Assembly: GCA_002320595.1 (NCBI GenBank)
Contig: DCKB01000060.1
Span: 1 to 22,055 of the forward strand
Source: Christensenella sp. UBA1685
GTDB taxonomy: Bacteria > Bacillota > Clostridia > Christensenellales > CAG-138
DNA length: 22,055 bases
Direction: 5' to 3'
In this document: in pieces, positions 21,915-22,055 of the stretch
How the letters are laid out: each line of letters begins with the position of its first letter
Numbering within the stretch: position 1 is the first letter of the stretch
Notes under the pieces: model-generated
Database searches by the model: none
What the model saw: only the letters and a program-made list of their open reading frames with translations
Told to the model about the DNA's origin: nothing
Program-made: the position numbers and the translations under genes

Positions 21915-22055
21915 CTACACTTCTCGTTCCTCCCGGTCTTTCGCAAAAATCTCTGCAAATACCTCCTTGATGCGCTGTGGCGCGAGCCTGACCGCTTGAC
22001 GGAAATCCTTTGTCTGCTCATACAGCCTTTGAATAAGGTACAATAAGTTGCGCAA
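21915..22055 (-). CDS. C-terminal end of an unidentified protein (runs off the right edge)
   Basis: The minus strand is open from the window edge for 46 codons and stops at TAG 21917-21915. The visible part is helical and charged (YLIQRLYEQTKDFRQAVRL, then RIKEVFAEIFAKDREERE). Such tails occur in relaxases and other mobile-element proteins, but this piece is too short to assign. It is on the same strand as the small gene downstream. Confidence 0.5.
   Translation of the reverse strand: MRNLLYLIQRLYEQTKDFRQAVRLAPQRIKEVFAEIFAKDREEREV

Noticed and set aside
1..22055. CRISPR array or replication origin
   Set aside because: No regularly spaced short repeats and no cluster of DnaA boxes were seen on either strand.

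Overview
The window looks like a chromosomal segment of a Bacillota, Clostridia-like bacterium. The evidence is the gene families (RNase J, YlbF, SecG, RNase R, SmpB, Bacillota-type tmRNA), the strong AGGAGG ribosome binding sites, the sigma-A-like promoters and the TTG starts. The exact lineage cannot be fixed from sequence alone; a Christensenellales-type organism is only a guess. Bases 1 to about 17,080 are moderately GC-rich core genome. The rest is visibly more AT-rich accessory DNA.

Core part, left to right. A divergent membrane-protein fragment sits at the left edge. It is followed by a plus-strand cluster: RNase J, YlbF, MltG and a U32 protein related to tRNA/rRNA hydroxylation enzymes, closed by a strong bidirectional terminator. 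A minus-strand set (LysR regulator, small P-loop kinase-like protein, GNAT acetyltransferase) is divergent from a CPA2/Kef-type cation:proton antiporter. The shared intergenic region carries a good dyad next to the antiporter promoter. Next come a DIP1984-family protein and, immediately downstream, a tRNA-like structured RNA candidate, then a convergent lipoprotein. The glycolytic cluster pgk-tpiA-gpmI follows, then secG-rnr-smpB-ssrA. The last three genes act together in ribosome rescue and nonstop-mRNA decay.

Accessory part (17,083 to the end). Nearly every coding element reads on the minus strand toward ssrA. The region is a mosaic of intact small genes (VOC protein, GNAT, DUF7662-like, DUF3795, winged-helix regulator, small mobile-element-type proteins) and wreckage. 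The wreckage includes an HsdS-like specificity pseudogene with a frameshift and a stop, a pseudogene broken at two dinucleotide runs, an HsdR N-terminal stub joined to a chloramphenicol-acetyltransferase C-terminal stub, and two 81-bp copies of one small-gene start, one truncated and one with ATA in place of ATG. This fits an old, eroded insertion at the tmRNA gene, a common integration target. No integrase or second att site is visible here.

The most interesting items are the tRNA-like RNA with a possible two-state hairpin beside the DIP1984 gene, the duplicated small-gene module with an ATA start, the 13-bp inverted repeat embedded in the secG promoter, and the probable leaderless lipoprotein gene.
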